A stretch of DNA of 64,000 nucleotides from Clostridiales bacterium (GCA_004556455.1 SFGY01000008.1:1-64000), one strand, 5' to 3'; positions 16,027 through 25,676 are shown, numbered from the stretch's first letter. Numbers and translations: made by a program. Notes: generated from the letters alone by a model not told the origin.

Positions 16027-16184
16027 CTTTTGGAGGAGAAAGTATGAAAGAAGGACTTGCCTTCATCAGCTCTTCGAAATGATTATAAAGCTTGAAAATG
16101 ACAAAGATGCAAATAAAGTGTAAACGATATGGAAACAAACAGAAAAGCAGAGGAAAACAGCAGCGATATGATCTCTGGATCTCA

Positions 16185-16268
16185 TTCACAGAATCTTAGC
16201 TGGATTTCGTGCTCACAATCTTAGCTGAATTTCTGCACAGACTTAATTCATGCTCAGAATCTTAAGAG
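16185..16268. repeat. Degenerate ~25-bp tandem repeat after the zinc-ribbon gene
   Basis: On the minus strand, units beginning AAGATTCTGAG, AAGTCTGTGCAG, AAGATTGTGAGCACG and AAGATTCTGTGAATG follow each other at 20-27-base intervals, starting about 20 bases after the stop codon. Confidence 0.55.
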
Positions 16269-16287
16269 AGAATAAAAAAGCGAACGA

Positions 16288-17100
16288 CTATTCAGAAGCC
16301 CTGGCCGCGCTCGTCTCAGAGCTGTCACTGTTCCCTTCAGAGCTTTTTTCATCTGCCGGGGCGGTCGATGGCGTCACCTCACGGTAAGGCAATTCTTCAA
16401 GTTTCAGCTCAGCGCTCCCGTCCTGGCCGGAAATGTTCCAGCCGCCCTGGGGGGTTGCAATGTGCAGTTTTACATCTTTTCTGCCTGCATCGGTCTCTGA
16501 CAGCGCCATGGCTTTGGCCCGTGAACTGCAGTAGTCCTCAAAAAGTTTTTCGGCCTCTTTTTGCTCGATCGCCTTCGGCAGAGCAAGATAAACCTCATTA
16601 TTATTCAAATTCTGAATATTGAAGTTTTCCCCCAGTTTCAGTTCGATATCATCTCTTGCTGCAAAATCCTCAGCGATGGCCAGACGATAGCGGTCACGGT
16701 GCAGCGTAAAGGGCAGGCAGAGCACCAGCGTCAGAAGAATGACGCCAGCAAAAAGCAGAGCAAGCAGGAGAATCTTCCGCGGGCCGAGATCAAGGCTGGG
16801 GACTTTAGTCGCCGACCTGACATAAGCGGGCGCAGGATCGGCTGCAGCTTCACTGGAGGCTGCTTTTTTCGGAGCAGAGAGATGAACATGGGAACGGCTG
16901 GGCACCGGGTCGAGACTGGGGCCCTCATATTTGGGCTGAGGAAGATTCGGAAAGGTGTAATCTCCGGCATCCTTGTAAAGCTCAAACGCTGTGGCATTAT
17001 CAAAAACCGCGTCACAATAGAGGCAATGTCCTTTTTCCTGTTCAGGATCCAGGATGAGAATGGAGCCGCAATTGGTGCAGCGGCCTTCTTGAAGCGCCAT
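16288..17100 (-). CDS. Zinc-ribbon membrane-anchored protein, function unknown
   Basis: 270 residues. The N terminus is a zinc ribbon with C8-x-x-C11 and C26-x-x-C29. A Pro/Ser-rich linker leads to one transmembrane helix (about 118-140, ILLLALLFAGVILLTLVLCL), then an extracytoplasmic ~130-residue domain and a Ser/Glu-rich tail. Zinc ribbon-linker-TM proteins are common in Firmicutes and mostly uncharacterised. ATG 17100 is set by GGGAGG 8 bases upstream. The gene is monocistronic, divergent from tadA. Confidence 0.75.
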   Translation of the reverse strand: MALQEGRCTNCGSILILDPEQEKGHCLYCDAVFDNATAFELYKDAGDYTFPNLPQPKYEGPSLDPVPSRSHVHLSAPKKAASSEAAADPAPAYVRSATKVPSLDLGPRKILLLALLFAGVILLTLVLCLPFTLHRDRYRLAIAEDFAARDDIELKLGENFNIQNLNNNEVYLALPKAIEQKEAEKLFEDYCSSRAKAMALSETDAGRKDVKLHIATPQGGWNISGQDGSAELKLEELPYREVTPSTAPADEKSSEGNSDSSETSAARASE

Positions 17101-17148
17101 GGCGAGTACCTCCCTTTGAGCTTTCCTCAAGCTCTTTCACGTTGTATT

Positions 17149-17177
17149 ATCATAATAAAAATGTCAGCGTCCTGCAA
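17149..17177 (-). promoter_or_regulatory. Promoter of the zinc-ribbon protein gene
   Basis: Minus-strand TTGCAG (17172-17177), 17-base spacer, TATGAT (17149-17154), 49 bases before the start codon. Confidence 0.65.
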
Positions 17178-17239
17178 GCGACAAAGCTCGTTAAGAGGCC
17201 AAAGGGAAGCTCACATAAGTCAGGTATTCATGGTGAAAG

Positions 17240-17839
17240 ATGCTCCGTAAAGAAGATGAAAACATGCTGCGGCTCGCCCCGAGTGCAGCCGAAAAAGCCA
17301 AAGCTAACGGAGAAGTGACCGTCAGCGATGAAAGCATGATGCGGCTCGCCCTGAGTGCAGCCAAAAAAGCCGGAGCCGCCGGGGAGGTCCCGGTCGGCGC
17401 GGTCATTTGCCGTGGTGAGCAAATTCTCGCCTGCTGCGGCAACCAGGTGGAAAGCACACAGGATCCTTCGGCTCATGCGGAGCTTCTGTGCATTCGTGAG
17501 GCCGCCTCCCTGCTGCACAGTCGCTATCTGGATCGCTGTACCCTCTACGTGACTTTGGAGCCTTGTCCGATGTGCGCCGGAGCTATTTTACAAAGTCATT
17601 TGCCACGACTCGTCTACGGCGCAGCCGATCCCAAAAGCGGAGCAATTCATTCGCGTCTGAAAACTTTTGAATTTGGCCTTCCCCACCACCCAGAGATCCG
17701 CAGCGGAGTTTTGGAGGAAGACTGCTCAAATATGCTAAAATCATTTTTCAGGACGAAGCGGCGTATCAACAAAGCCGAGGGCAGTCGGAGTGTCAGAAAG
17801 GCACGAGCCATTGCCCGGCAGCAGGCCAGGGAAGAATAA
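17240..17839 (+). CDS. tadA: tRNA adenosine(34) deaminase with duplicated N-terminal helix
   Basis: Converts A34 to inosine in tRNA-Arg(ACG). Zinc site intact: H79-A-E81 in SAHAELLCI, and PCPMC with C109 and C112. The first ~55 residues are unusual: residues 8-31 (NMLRLAPSAAEKA and on) and 32-55 (SMMRLALSAAKKA and on) are tandem copies of the first helix, from a 72-base DNA duplication (17261-17332 and 17333-17404). Normal TadA has one copy. ATG 17240 is used but its ribosome site is weak; internal ATGs at 17264 or 17336 are possible, and the last would give the standard length. plsC follows at 49 bases. Confidence 0.92.
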   Translation: MLRKEDENMLRLAPSAAEKAKANGEVTVSDESMMRLALSAAKKAGAAGEVPVGAVICRGEQILACCGNQVESTQDPSAHAELLCIREAASLLHSRYLDRCTLYVTLEPCPMCAGAILQSHLPRLVYGAADPKSGAIHSRLKTFEFGLPHHPEIRSGVLEEDCSNMLKSFFRTKRRINKAEGSRSVRKARAIARQQAREE

Positions 17840-17888
17840 ACGCACAGACCCTGGTACTTCAGGGGCGAAGCAGGAACAGGAAGAGAGC

Positions 17889-18611
17889 ATGGCGAAAGAA
17901 ACCAGCTTTGAAACATCAAGTAAATCTCAGAAAAAGAGCCGTAGTGGTCATTATGTACCACCCCGACGCTCCCTTACCGGTCGTTTCATTCTCTGGCTGG
18001 GCCGCCTGATCGCCCGAAGAAAGCTGCTGGTCGAGATCAGCGGTCTTGAGCATCTGCCCTCTGAGGCTCCTTACGTGCTCGCTGCCAACCATGTTTCCTA
18101 TGTCGATGGTCTTTGGATTCTTAACGCCCTGCCCCGCAAAATGCTCCCCCTCACCTGTGTCATGGTTGGCGCCGATATGCCGTCGGACTACGGTTTAATC
18201 GGTAAGGCCGCTACCCAGGCCGCCCGTGCCATTCTCGTCGAGCGCAAAGGCAACCCTGTGCGGGGACTGATCATAGCTAAAAATGCCATACTTGCAGGCA
18301 ACAATGTCTTAATTCATCCGGAAGGGACGCGCAGTCACGATGGTCGACTTGGGGAAATCCACAGCGGTGCAGCTTATCTGGCTGCAAAAACAGGGCGTCC
18401 TCTGATTCCGGTCTATCTGAATGGAGCCTATGAAATATGGCCGCGCAGCAAGAAGTTCCCCAGCTTCAAGGATGAGCAGGGTCAGAAACGACGACTTGAA
18501 CTCATCTTCGGTGAAAATCTTAATGCCGATCAGAATCCTGAGCGTGATGACTTAAATGAGCGCTTAAAAGCCTGGCTCTGGAAGATGCAGGCGCAAAAGC
18601 TGTATGATTGA
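17889..18611 (+). CDS. plsC: 1-acyl-sn-glycerol-3-phosphate acyltransferase
   Basis: Phospholipid synthesis enzyme that adds the second acyl chain to make phosphatidic acid. It has the HX4D motif in ANHVSYVDG (about 72-80), the PEGTRS substrate-binding motif (about 146) and a short hydrophobic, basic N-terminal segment for membrane association. 240 residues from ATG 17889 (AGGAAGAG upstream); an upstream in-frame extension would overlap tadA and is not needed. Probably co-transcribed with tadA. Confidence 0.9.
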   Translation: MAKETSFETSSKSQKKSRSGHYVPPRRSLTGRFILWLGRLIARRKLLVEISGLEHLPSEAPYVLAANHVSYVDGLWILNALPRKMLPLTCVMVGADMPSDYGLIGKAATQAARAILVERKGNPVRGLIIAKNAILAGNNVLIHPEGTRSHDGRLGEIHSGAAYLAAKTGRPLIPVYLNGAYEIWPRSKKFPSFKDEQGQKRRLELIFGENLNADQNPERDDLNERLKAWLWKMQAQKLYD

Positions 18612-18710
18612 CAGACCGGATGTCCTTGACGTCAGGCATCTTGAGCAGAAGCCCTTTTACACGGAGTTATTTTGCTTTCTACCGCTGCCGTTTTCCTTTT
18701 TGGCCTCCCT

Positions 18711-20609
18711 CTAATCCTGGGCCTCTATATCGTCCTTATCTTCTTGCTCACTCTCACCGTTATTTTCGTCTTCAAGCTGATCCAGATTGCGGCCGATCAG
18801 CTCGCGCCAGCCGATTTTCTTCTTCTCCAACAAGTCCCTAATCTGATTAATTTCAGCCCCACGTTTGATCTTCAGGGTCGTCGTCTTCAGCATTTCGGTG
18901 AAGCTGTAAGCATAAGAGCGAATGCCCTTGAATGAGGGCAGCGCCTCGTTAGTCTTTTTGACCGTGTCCTCCAGCAGTCGCTGGATATTACTGCCGTCCA
19001 GAGGCTGTCCGTCCTGACTCATGGCCTCTTTATCGAGCACTATTTTGGCGCTGAGGACAAGATCTCCATTGACATCGGCCTGTTCAAAAAGCAGCGATTC
19101 CTTGACATAGGGGCACTGATTGAGCAGAGTCTCGATTTCCTCGGGAAATACTTTCTTGCCGGAGGGAAGAACGATCATCGACTTGGTACGTCCCGTAAGA
19201 TAAAGGGCCCCCGACTCAGGGTCAATGCGGCCGATATCTCCGCTGCGAAACCATCCGTCTTTGGTGAAACATTCTTCATTCAGCTCGTCATTCTGATAAT
19301 AGCCGAGCATCACCATATCGCCCTTGACCAGTATTTCTCCCGGTTCTCCATCTTTTTCATTATCGATAGCAAGCGTCACACCGGAGAGCGGAAAGCCGCA
19401 GCTGCCGCGCTTATTTTTCTGCGTGTTGCAGCCGGCGACCACAGGGGCCGTTTCGGTCATGCCGTAGCCCTGGAGAATTTCTACTCCGATGTCATAGAAA
19501 AAATCAATGATCTTTTTATCCAGAGCCGCAGCCCCGGAAATGGCGATGTAAAAATTTCCACCCATTTCCTCGAGAATGCTTTTGAAAATTTTTCTGCGGA
19601 GGTCAATTCCCAGAGCCATCAGGCCGCGCGAGAGTTTTAAGCCAAATTTGAGCTTTTTCATCTGGCCGGTTTTTTCTGCATTCTGGAGAATTTTACGGTA
19701 CATCAACTCAAAAACGGTAGGTACGCTGATGATCATATGGACCTGGTACTCTTTTAAATTTTTACTGATATAGCGCAGACCGTCGTAGAGATGAATGCAG
19801 CCGCCGAGAGAGAGCACAGAGAGAAAGCCGCAGGTGTTCTCAAAGGTGTGGTGCAGGGGCAGAAAGGACAGGCTCTGCAGGGGATCCTTGAAGTGCACGG
19901 TTTCCAGCAGAGCACGGATATCGGCACAGATATTGGCATTGGACAGCATAACCGCCTTGGAACTGGCAGTCGTCCCGGAAGTGAAAAGCAGGACGGCAAG
20001 CTCATCTGCGGCCAGGGGCTGCATTTCGACAAGCTGGCCCCCCGCTCTGCGTGAACGTCCAAGTTCTAGAACCTCTTCGAAGAGAAAGAATTTTTGCCCA
20101 CAGGCTTCAACTTCAGCAGAAAAAGCCTCCAGCTCTTCTTTTTTATGCAGGCGCTGCTGCTGCATGACAATCCAGCGCCGGACATTGGGGCAGGACTTAA
20201 TAAAGGGCCTCAGTGACTCGGCCATGCTGGCATCAAGAACAAAGCTTGTGACTTCTCCGCGCTGCAGGAGGCTGGCCAGCTCTTCACCGGGCAGCAGTCT
20301 GTCCAGCGGGACAAGCACAGACCTGCCTTCCACAACCGCCAGGTAAGTGAGCATCCAGGGGTAGCTGTTATCCCCCACAATGGCCACACGCCCACCTTGC
20401 TCGCCTTCGGCGATCAGGCCCTGCTGCAGGGCTGCTGCATCTTCGGCAAATTGCCGATAGCTGATCTTCTGGAGCTGCTGATCGGAGGGCCGCTCTCGAA
20501 AGACAAGAGCCGTCCTGTCCGCATACTTTTGGGCACCCTGCCTGAGGATATCGCTCAGGCGGAAAATCGGAGGCGCATCAAAATATTTTATGCCATGACA
20601 GATTTGCAT
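18711..20609 (-). CDS. AMP-forming long-chain fatty-acid/acyl-CoA ligase
   Basis: Activates a carboxylic acid with ATP and CoA. The ANL-superfamily motifs are clear: LLFTSGTTASSKAVMLS (P-loop, about 187), QGYGMTETAP (about 383), the RSGDIGRID hinge region (about 455) and TGRTKSMIVLPSGKKVFPEEIE (split here from a longer match). The last ~18 residues are an acidic tail. ATG 20609 is preceded by GAGGAGG at 8 bases. It is convergent with plsC, consistent with lipid metabolism, though the substrate chain length is not determined. Confidence 0.88.
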   Translation of the reverse strand: MQICHGIKYFDAPPIFRLSDILRQGAQKYADRTALVFRERPSDQQLQKISYRQFAEDAAALQQGLIAEGEQGGRVAIVGDNSYPWMLTYLAVVEGRSVLVPLDRLLPGEELASLLQRGEVTSFVLDASMAESLRPFIKSCPNVRRWIVMQQQRLHKKEELEAFSAEVEACGQKFFLFEEVLELGRSRRAGGQLVEMQPLAADELAVLLFTSGTTASSKAVMLSNANICADIRALLETVHFKDPLQSLSFLPLHHTFENTCGFLSVLSLGGCIHLYDGLRYISKNLKEYQVHMIISVPTVFELMYRKILQNAEKTGQMKKLKFGLKLSRGLMALGIDLRRKIFKSILEEMGGNFYIAISGAAALDKKIIDFFYDIGVEILQGYGMTETAPVVAGCNTQKNKRGSCGFPLSGVTLAIDNEKDGEPGEILVKGDMVMLGYYQNDELNEECFTKDGWFRSGDIGRIDPESGALYLTGRTKSMIVLPSGKKVFPEEIETLLNQCPYVKESLLFEQADVNGDLVLSAKIVLDKEAMSQDGQPLDGSNIQRLLEDTVKKTNEALPSFKGIRSYAYSFTEMLKTTTLKIKRGAEINQIRDLLEKKKIGWRELIGRNLDQLEDENNGESEQEDKDDIEAQD

Positions 20610-20739
20610 GAAATCTTCCTCCTCTGCAACTATGTTAAAATATGGTTCAGGAATTACCCTGCCTGACCGCCTTCGACTCCGCCCGCATAATACTCTGTCC
20701 GGAGCCCGGCAGGTCATAAATCAGAGGACAGGTCAAGGC

Positions 20740-21159
20740 ATGAATGAACCCAGGATATTAAGTCCGAAACAGGCTTCCCGCTCCCGCTATGATTTTATCA
20801 GAAGCTATTATGATGGAATTGAGACGGATATGCAAAAGTTTAGCGGCTCTTACCTTTCCCGGCTGCGCAAACAGAGCGGCAAAACCCAAAACCGTCTGGC
20901 CGGGCAACTGCTGTGCTCAGTGAACGCGCTATCCCAGGTCGAAAATGGGGCTGTATTTCAGCACATGGATCTTTTTTGCAAACTCTGTCATGAATTTGGC
21001 TGTCAGCCCACGGATCTTCTGGAGCAGGCCCGCCTTTCCTGTCTCCTGCAGCAGGGATCTCTGGCAGCTGTTTTTCCGGATAAGTCAGGCGCAACAACAA
21101 TTCCGTCAAAAACAAGTCCGCCAGATAAAGATAACTATGCTCAAAGAGATGAAAGCTGA
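20740..21159 (+). CDS. XRE-family HTH transcriptional regulator
   Basis: 139-residue protein with a central helix-turn-helix of the Cro/C1 type: SRLRKQSGKTQNRLAGQLL (split hydrophobic pattern, about 40-58) followed by the recognition helix SVNALSQVENG. The C-terminal ~45 residues are Lys/Pro-rich and probably flexible. ATG 20740 is a reasonable start after AAGG, but a longer frame begins at 20608. Its end overlaps the start of the following flavoprotein gene by 11-23 bases, so they form a unit and it may control that gene. Confidence 0.75.
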   Translation: MNEPRILSPKQASRSRYDFIRSYYDGIETDMQKFSGSYLSRLRKQSGKTQNRLAGQLLCSVNALSQVENGAVFQHMDLFCKLCHEFGCQPTDLLEQARLSCLLQQGSLAAVFPDKSGATTIPSKTSPPDKDNYAQRDES

Positions 21160-22411
21160 AACCCTGGCACTGCTCATTGTAGGAGCCGGCCCAGCCGGTC
21201 TGGCTGCGGCTCTCGCAGCTGCAGAAGAAGGCTGCCCGGCACTTCTTCTGGAGAGCAAGGGCGAGGCGGGACAAAAGCTCCGTCTGACGGGTGGTGGTCG
21301 CTGCAATATCAGCAATTTAGCAGCGGATGATTTTGCCCACGATCATTATTATGGTCAGGCCGCTTTTCTGCGCCCGGCCTTCAGGGCTTTGTCTCCTGAA
21401 GCTCTCCGGGAGCACTGTCAGCGCCGGGGCCTGCCGTTGGTCTGTGAGGAAGGTGTTCGACTCTACCCCCGTGATGGTGGAGCCGAAGCGGTGCGCAGCT
21501 TTCTTCTGAGGCGGGCCAGAGAACTCGGTGTGCAGCTGCGCTGCCGCCAAAAAGCTCTGGCACTCAAAACCTCGCCAGAGGGGATTCTATTGCAAAGTGA
21601 GAAGCAAACTTACCTTGCCCGTGCTCTTATCCTTTGTGGAGGCGGTGCCTCTTTTCCCCAGACGGGGTCAGACGGTTCTGCCCTTGAACTTCTCACTTCT
21701 CTTGGCTGCGGCTTCCGTCCTTTTACCCCCGCCCTGACCGGCTTTCCGCTGAAAAATGCTCCCGGCTCCGACTTACAGGGTCTGGTCTTTAAGGACGCAG
21801 AACTGCGCTTTAACCTACCCTCCTCGCGAAGCAGGCGGGCTGCAGCAAGTTTTCGCGGGGACATTCTGCTGACAGCCAGCGGCCTGAGTGGACCTCCCGT
21901 GCTCAATCTCTCGCGGGAACTAAGTGAGGAGGGCGCTTCCTTCTCCATCTCGCTTTTGCCGGACGAAAAGGAAAGCAGCCTTATTCCCCATCTCCTCAGC
22001 CTTGCTCATGAAAACGGGCGAACGCTCTGCCGGAACCTTCCCTGGCCCGCACTGCCCAGAAAGCTCCGTGCAGTCGCTCTGCAGCACTGCGGCGTAGATC
22101 CCGACAAACAGGGCGCAAATTTCAGCCGTGAAGAGGCCGCCCGCCTGGCCTCCATACTGCTCGAAAAAAGGCTGGAGCTGGGGAGCAGACCGCCGCTCCG
22201 CAGCGCCATGCTGAGCCGAGGCGGCCTTCTTCTGGAAGAGCTTAATCCCCGTAGCATGGCCCTGCGCAAAGATCCCCGCATTTTTGTCGCAGGAGAACTG
22301 CTCGATATTGACGGCGAATGTGGCGGCTTTAATCTCCAGGCCGCTTTCGCCAGCGGTTACCTGGCCGGGAAGAGCGCTGCAGCCCTGCTGAAGGGCCGCT
22401 CATGCCCGTGA
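21137..22411 (+). CDS. HI0933/BaiN-family FAD-dependent oxidoreductase
   Basis: About 424 residues. The N-terminal FAD-binding Rossmann motif is LIVGAGPAGLAAALAAAE, followed by KLRLTGGGRCNISN, the family hallmark. LILCGGGASFPQTGSDG and the C-terminal GELLDIDGECGGFNLQAAF complete the FAD site. The family includes YhiN and BaiN-type enzymes; the bile-acid role applies only to some gut members and is not implied here. The start could be ATG 21137 or ATG 21149, both overlapping the XRE gene. Confidence 0.85.
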   Translation: MLKEMKAETLALLIVGAGPAGLAAALAAAEEGCPALLLESKGEAGQKLRLTGGGRCNISNLAADDFAHDHYYGQAAFLRPAFRALSPEALREHCQRRGLPLVCEEGVRLYPRDGGAEAVRSFLLRRARELGVQLRCRQKALALKTSPEGILLQSEKQTYLARALILCGGGASFPQTGSDGSALELLTSLGCGFRPFTPALTGFPLKNAPGSDLQGLVFKDAELRFNLPSSRSRRAAASFRGDILLTASGLSGPPVLNLSRELSEEGASFSISLLPDEKESSLIPHLLSLAHENGRTLCRNLPWPALPRKLRAVALQHCGVDPDKQGANFSREEAARLASILLEKRLELGSRPPLRSAMLSRGGLLLEELNPRSMALRKDPRIFVAGELLDIDGECGGFNLQAAFASGYLAGKSAAALLKGRSCP

Positions 22412-22564
22412 TCGTCAGCATTTATGGGATCTTGCAGGGCCGCAGTCCTGCTTTCAGGTGCCGCATGTTACAATAAATAAAACAGGTTTGAACATCTCCA
22501 TTTGAAAATCTCAATTTCAGATTCTCATGTTAAATACAAAATAGAAAATTAGAAATAAGAAAAA

Positions 22565-23941
22565 ATGAAACGTTTTGATGAATTTGACCTATCCTCTGAG
22601 AGCCTGCGCGCTCTCCAAAAACTCGGCATTGAGGAATGTACCAGCGTCCAGGAAAAGAGCCTTGGCCCCATGCTGGCCTGGCGCGATACCATTGTCCAGG
22701 CTCCGACGGGAACCGGGAAGACTTTTGCCTACGGTTTGCCCATTGTCGAACACTCGCCTGGACAGGGCGATGGCCCTCTGGCTCTGATTCTCTCGCCGAC
22801 CCGCGAGCTGGCCATTCAGATTGATGCGGACATCAAAAGCCTTTGTGTGGAGCGTCCGGAAGTTCAAAGTCTGGTGCTTTACGGAGGCCAGCGTCTCTCT
22901 GCTCAGAGCCGGGCGCTGCGAGATCATCCTCAGATCGTCATTGCCACTCCGGGTCGCCTGATCGACCATTACAAGCGCCGCAACATTGATTTTTCAAAAC
23001 TGCGCACGTTGATCCTGGATGAAGCCGACCGTATGCTGGATATGGGCTTTATCGACGATGTCCGCTACATCATGAGTCTTCTTCCCCGAAATATTCAGAT
23101 CGGACTTTTCAGCGCAACGCTTTCGCGCGAGGTTCTTGATATTTCCTGGATTTACCAGAAGGATCCTGTCGAAGTCGTTGTAGAAGCTGAAAATCAGGAT
23201 AAGCCCAAAATACAGGAATATTATGTGGTCGCCAACGGTATTGAGCGTGTGGAAGCGATTGAAGATATTCTCCGGAAAGAAGACTTGCGGCGCTCGCTTG
23301 TCTTCGTCAACATGAAACAATCTGCCGATATCTGCGCGCGTAAATTGGCGAGCAAAGGATTAAAATCCGGCGCTCTTCAGGGGGATATGGCTCAGGCGCA
23401 GCGCAACCGTGTCATGGAGCGTTTTCGCTCAGGTGAAATAGATATTCTCGTAGGCACTGACGTCGCCGCCCGTGGCCTCGATATTGATGACGTTGAAGTG
23501 GTTTTTAATTATGATCTTCCCCCGGAAAGTGAGAATTACATCCACCGCATCGGCCGCACCGGCCGGGCTGGCCGGGAAGGTCTGGCCTTTACCTTTGTGG
23601 CTCCGGGAAGTGAAGCGGAATTTGACCTGTTCTGCCGTCGCCTGCACATTCGCCCCAAGCGCTATGTCTGGGAACGCCCTGCCAAAACCTCTGAGAGGCT
23701 GAGCGCCGAAGCGGAGGCCGAGCTGGTTGAACGCATCCGCGCTCAATCCCAGTGGTTGAAAAAACCTCATGAGGAGCGCTATGATCCCCTGGCTTCCGCC
23801 AGACAGGGTCAGCGAGGCCGACGGGGAAGCCGCCGGGACAGAGCTTTCACTTCTCAAGGTAGTTCCGGACGCAAACCTTCGGGGAAAAGGCGCAGCGGGC
23901 GTGGACGCCGCAGCGGCGAGAGCCGTCCTTCATCAAAGTAA
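22565..23941 (+). CDS. DEAD-box ATP-dependent RNA helicase
   Basis: 458 residues with all core motifs: Q-motif FDEFDLSSESLRALQKLG, motif I APTGTGKT, motif Ia PTRELAIQ, motif II as DEADRMLDMGF, motif III SATL, and in domain 2 GTDVAARGLDI and HRIGRTGRAG. The C terminus is Arg/Gly/Ser-rich (about 415-458), as in CshA/DeaD-type helicases that bind RNA non-specifically. These act in ribosome assembly and mRNA decay. A TACAAT box about 90 bases upstream may be its -10. It ends 5 bases from the convergent murJ gene. Confidence 0.93.
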   Translation: MKRFDEFDLSSESLRALQKLGIEECTSVQEKSLGPMLAWRDTIVQAPTGTGKTFAYGLPIVEHSPGQGDGPLALILSPTRELAIQIDADIKSLCVERPEVQSLVLYGGQRLSAQSRALRDHPQIVIATPGRLIDHYKRRNIDFSKLRTLILDEADRMLDMGFIDDVRYIMSLLPRNIQIGLFSATLSREVLDISWIYQKDPVEVVVEAENQDKPKIQEYYVVANGIERVEAIEDILRKEDLRRSLVFVNMKQSADICARKLASKGLKSGALQGDMAQAQRNRVMERFRSGEIDILVGTDVAARGLDIDDVEVVFNYDLPPESENYIHRIGRTGRAGREGLAFTFVAPGSEAEFDLFCRRLHIRPKRYVWERPAKTSERLSAEAEAELVERIRAQSQWLKKPHEERYDPLASARQGQRGRRGSRRDRAFTSQGSSGRKPSGKRRSGRGRRSGESRPSSK

Positions 23942-23946
23942 GGCTT

Positions 23947-25644
23947 TTAGCGCACAATGCGCTCCAGTTCTTCCACTGGAGGAAGACGGAAAAAGCGACG
24001 CAGACGAACCTGCAGTCTGACGGCCTCACGCAATTGCAGGCTAAGTCCGGCCACATAATAGGTAAATACGCCCAGACCCATTTTGCAGGCATACCAGATT
24101 AACTGCAGCAGCTTCCTGCCCGGATAGAGGGGAATCTGCTTTAAGCCCAGCAAAACCAGGGCTGCTGCCACCGCACAAAAGCTCAGGCGCAGCATAAAGG
24201 GCAGAATACGGGCAGGGCGGTATTCATAGCGATGCCGCTTGTAGAGCTGGTAAAGCATAAATGCTGTGACCACACTGTAACACGCATGAGCCAGGCCGAT
24301 GCCCTCCAGTCCCAACCCCAGAGGGCCAGTAAAAATCCAGCAAAAAATTGGAATCAAAATTAAGGAGAGTAAGCCCGTAAAGAGGGCGAGGCGCGTGATT
24401 TTGCGGGCGTAAAAAGCCTGATTCGTGAGAAATACCACGGTCTGCGCCAGCATGGTCACACAAAACCAGCGCAGGGCTGAGGCTGTAAGCGCCACCTGAG
24501 CGTTGCTGTAGGTTTCAGCATTCCACTGAAAGATGGCCTGTATCGTTTCAAAGTTCAGAAGACCAAAACTCAGGGCAAAGGGCAGCACATAAAAGAGCGC
24601 ACGGCGCAGACTGGAACTATACAGGCTGCGCACTTTCCGCGCGTCTTTCTGCGCATAAAAGCCAGCGAGATTAGGCAGCATAACATTGCCGATTGAGACA
24701 GCAAAAATGGCATAGGGGAGGCTCCAGCTCGTGATGCACTGACGTATACCGGTCACCGCTCCGGGTATATTCAGGCCATTGGCGAAACGGTTCATGATGA
24801 TGGCGCTGAGATGCAAAACTGAACCCGAAAGCAGCGTAGGGATTGCCAGACGCAGGAGACGCCTGAAGCCGGGATCCTGAAAATCCGTATTCCAGCTGAA
24901 CCAATGCCACTCGTGGCGGCAGGCCAGCAGCTGATAAAGAAAATAAATCAGAGCGGAACCCACCACGCCCAGGGCCACTGTGCGCAGACCTTTTTCTGAA
25001 GGTACACCAAAGGCCAGAAGAACCGCCATATAACAGAGGTTATAGAGTGAAGGCCCCAGAGCCATGGGGGTAAAGCGTTTATAAGCAGAAAGTACTCCGT
25101 GGGCGAGGGCAATCAGCATCATGAAAAAGCTCTGAATAAAGAGAATGCGGGTGACCGGAATGGCCATGGCCGTCATCTCTTTAAGATTTTCCGAGGCATC
25201 CGGCCCTGCACTGCCGGTAATCAGGCCCATGAGCGCAGGAGCAAGAAGCTCTGCCAGAAGGAGGCAGGCTACCATGGCAAGAATAGCCGCGCTCATGAAA
25301 ATACTGACACTGTGCCAGGCTTTTTCTTCCCGTCTGCGCTCAATGCCCGAAGACAGAGTGGGGGTCAGAACGGCTGCCACCACTCCGCCGATAAGCAACT
25401 CATAAATGAGGTCCGGTATCTGAAAAGCATTGATGTAGGCATCAGAAAAGAGACCGTAACCAAACTTGGGGACAATCAGGAGTTCTCTCACAAAACCCGT
25501 AAGTTTGCCGAGAATCATCCCTGCCATATAGATCAGAGTTGCCCGGCCTATGGTCGCTGCATCACCGGCACGAATATTGTGCCGCTCATGTTTAGTCCTG
25601 AGGCTGGAATCCCGCCTCGGCTGATCTTCCAAAGGAAACTGCAA
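23947..25644 (-). CDS. murJ: Lipid II flippase MurJ
   Basis: 565-residue MOP-superfamily membrane protein that flips lipid II for peptidoglycan synthesis. Seen: about 14 hydrophobic segments, the N-terminal MurJ/MviN signature with GKLTGFVRELLIVPKFG, SDAYINAFQIPDLIYELL and GGVVAAVLTPTLS, and RLAIPTLLSGSVLH at the start of the second half. The start is a TTG at 25644 preceded by GGGGG; the first ~25 residues are hydrophilic. It follows citXG by 32 bases but is functionally unrelated to the glutamate operon. Confidence 0.92.
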   Translation of the reverse strand: MQFPLEDQPRRDSSLRTKHERHNIRAGDAATIGRATLIYMAGMILGKLTGFVRELLIVPKFGYGLFSDAYINAFQIPDLIYELLIGGVVAAVLTPTLSSGIERRREEKAWHSVSIFMSAAILAMVACLLLAELLAPALMGLITGSAGPDASENLKEMTAMAIPVTRILFIQSFFMMLIALAHGVLSAYKRFTPMALGPSLYNLCYMAVLLAFGVPSEKGLRTVALGVVGSALIYFLYQLLACRHEWHWFSWNTDFQDPGFRRLLRLAIPTLLSGSVLHLSAIIMNRFANGLNIPGAVTGIRQCITSWSLPYAIFAVSIGNVMLPNLAGFYAQKDARKVRSLYSSSLRRALFYVLPFALSFGLLNFETIQAIFQWNAETYSNAQVALTASALRWFCVTMLAQTVVFLTNQAFYARKITRLALFTGLLSLILIPIFCWIFTGPLGLGLEGIGLAHACYSVVTAFMLYQLYKRHRYEYRPARILPFMLRLSFCAVAAALVLLGLKQIPLYPGRKLLQLIWYACKMGLGVFTYYVAGLSLQLREAVRLQVRLRRFFRLPPVEELERIVR

Positions 25645-25676
25645 GATCTCTTCCCCCGCCTGTCTTTTCCGTTATT

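Larger units (their letters stand above)
15795..16287. other. 493-base gap between trxA and the zinc-ribbon gene
   Basis: Contains the trxA promoter region, a terminator for the minus-strand gene at 16288 (15990-16026) and a repeat array (16185-16268). A 12-codon frame from ATG 16044, preceded by GGAGGAG, is too short to call. Nothing else is recognisable. Confidence 0.5.

Noticed and set aside
16044..16082. 12-codon frame with a strong GGAGGAG site
   Set aside because: Too short, no conserved downstream plus-strand gene for it to lead, and it lies beside the terminator of the opposite strand.
18672..18935. Hydrophobic 87-codon plus-strand frame after plsC
   Set aside because: Most of it is antisense to the 3' end of the acyl-CoA ligase, whose acidic tail reads as hydrophobic residues on the other strand.
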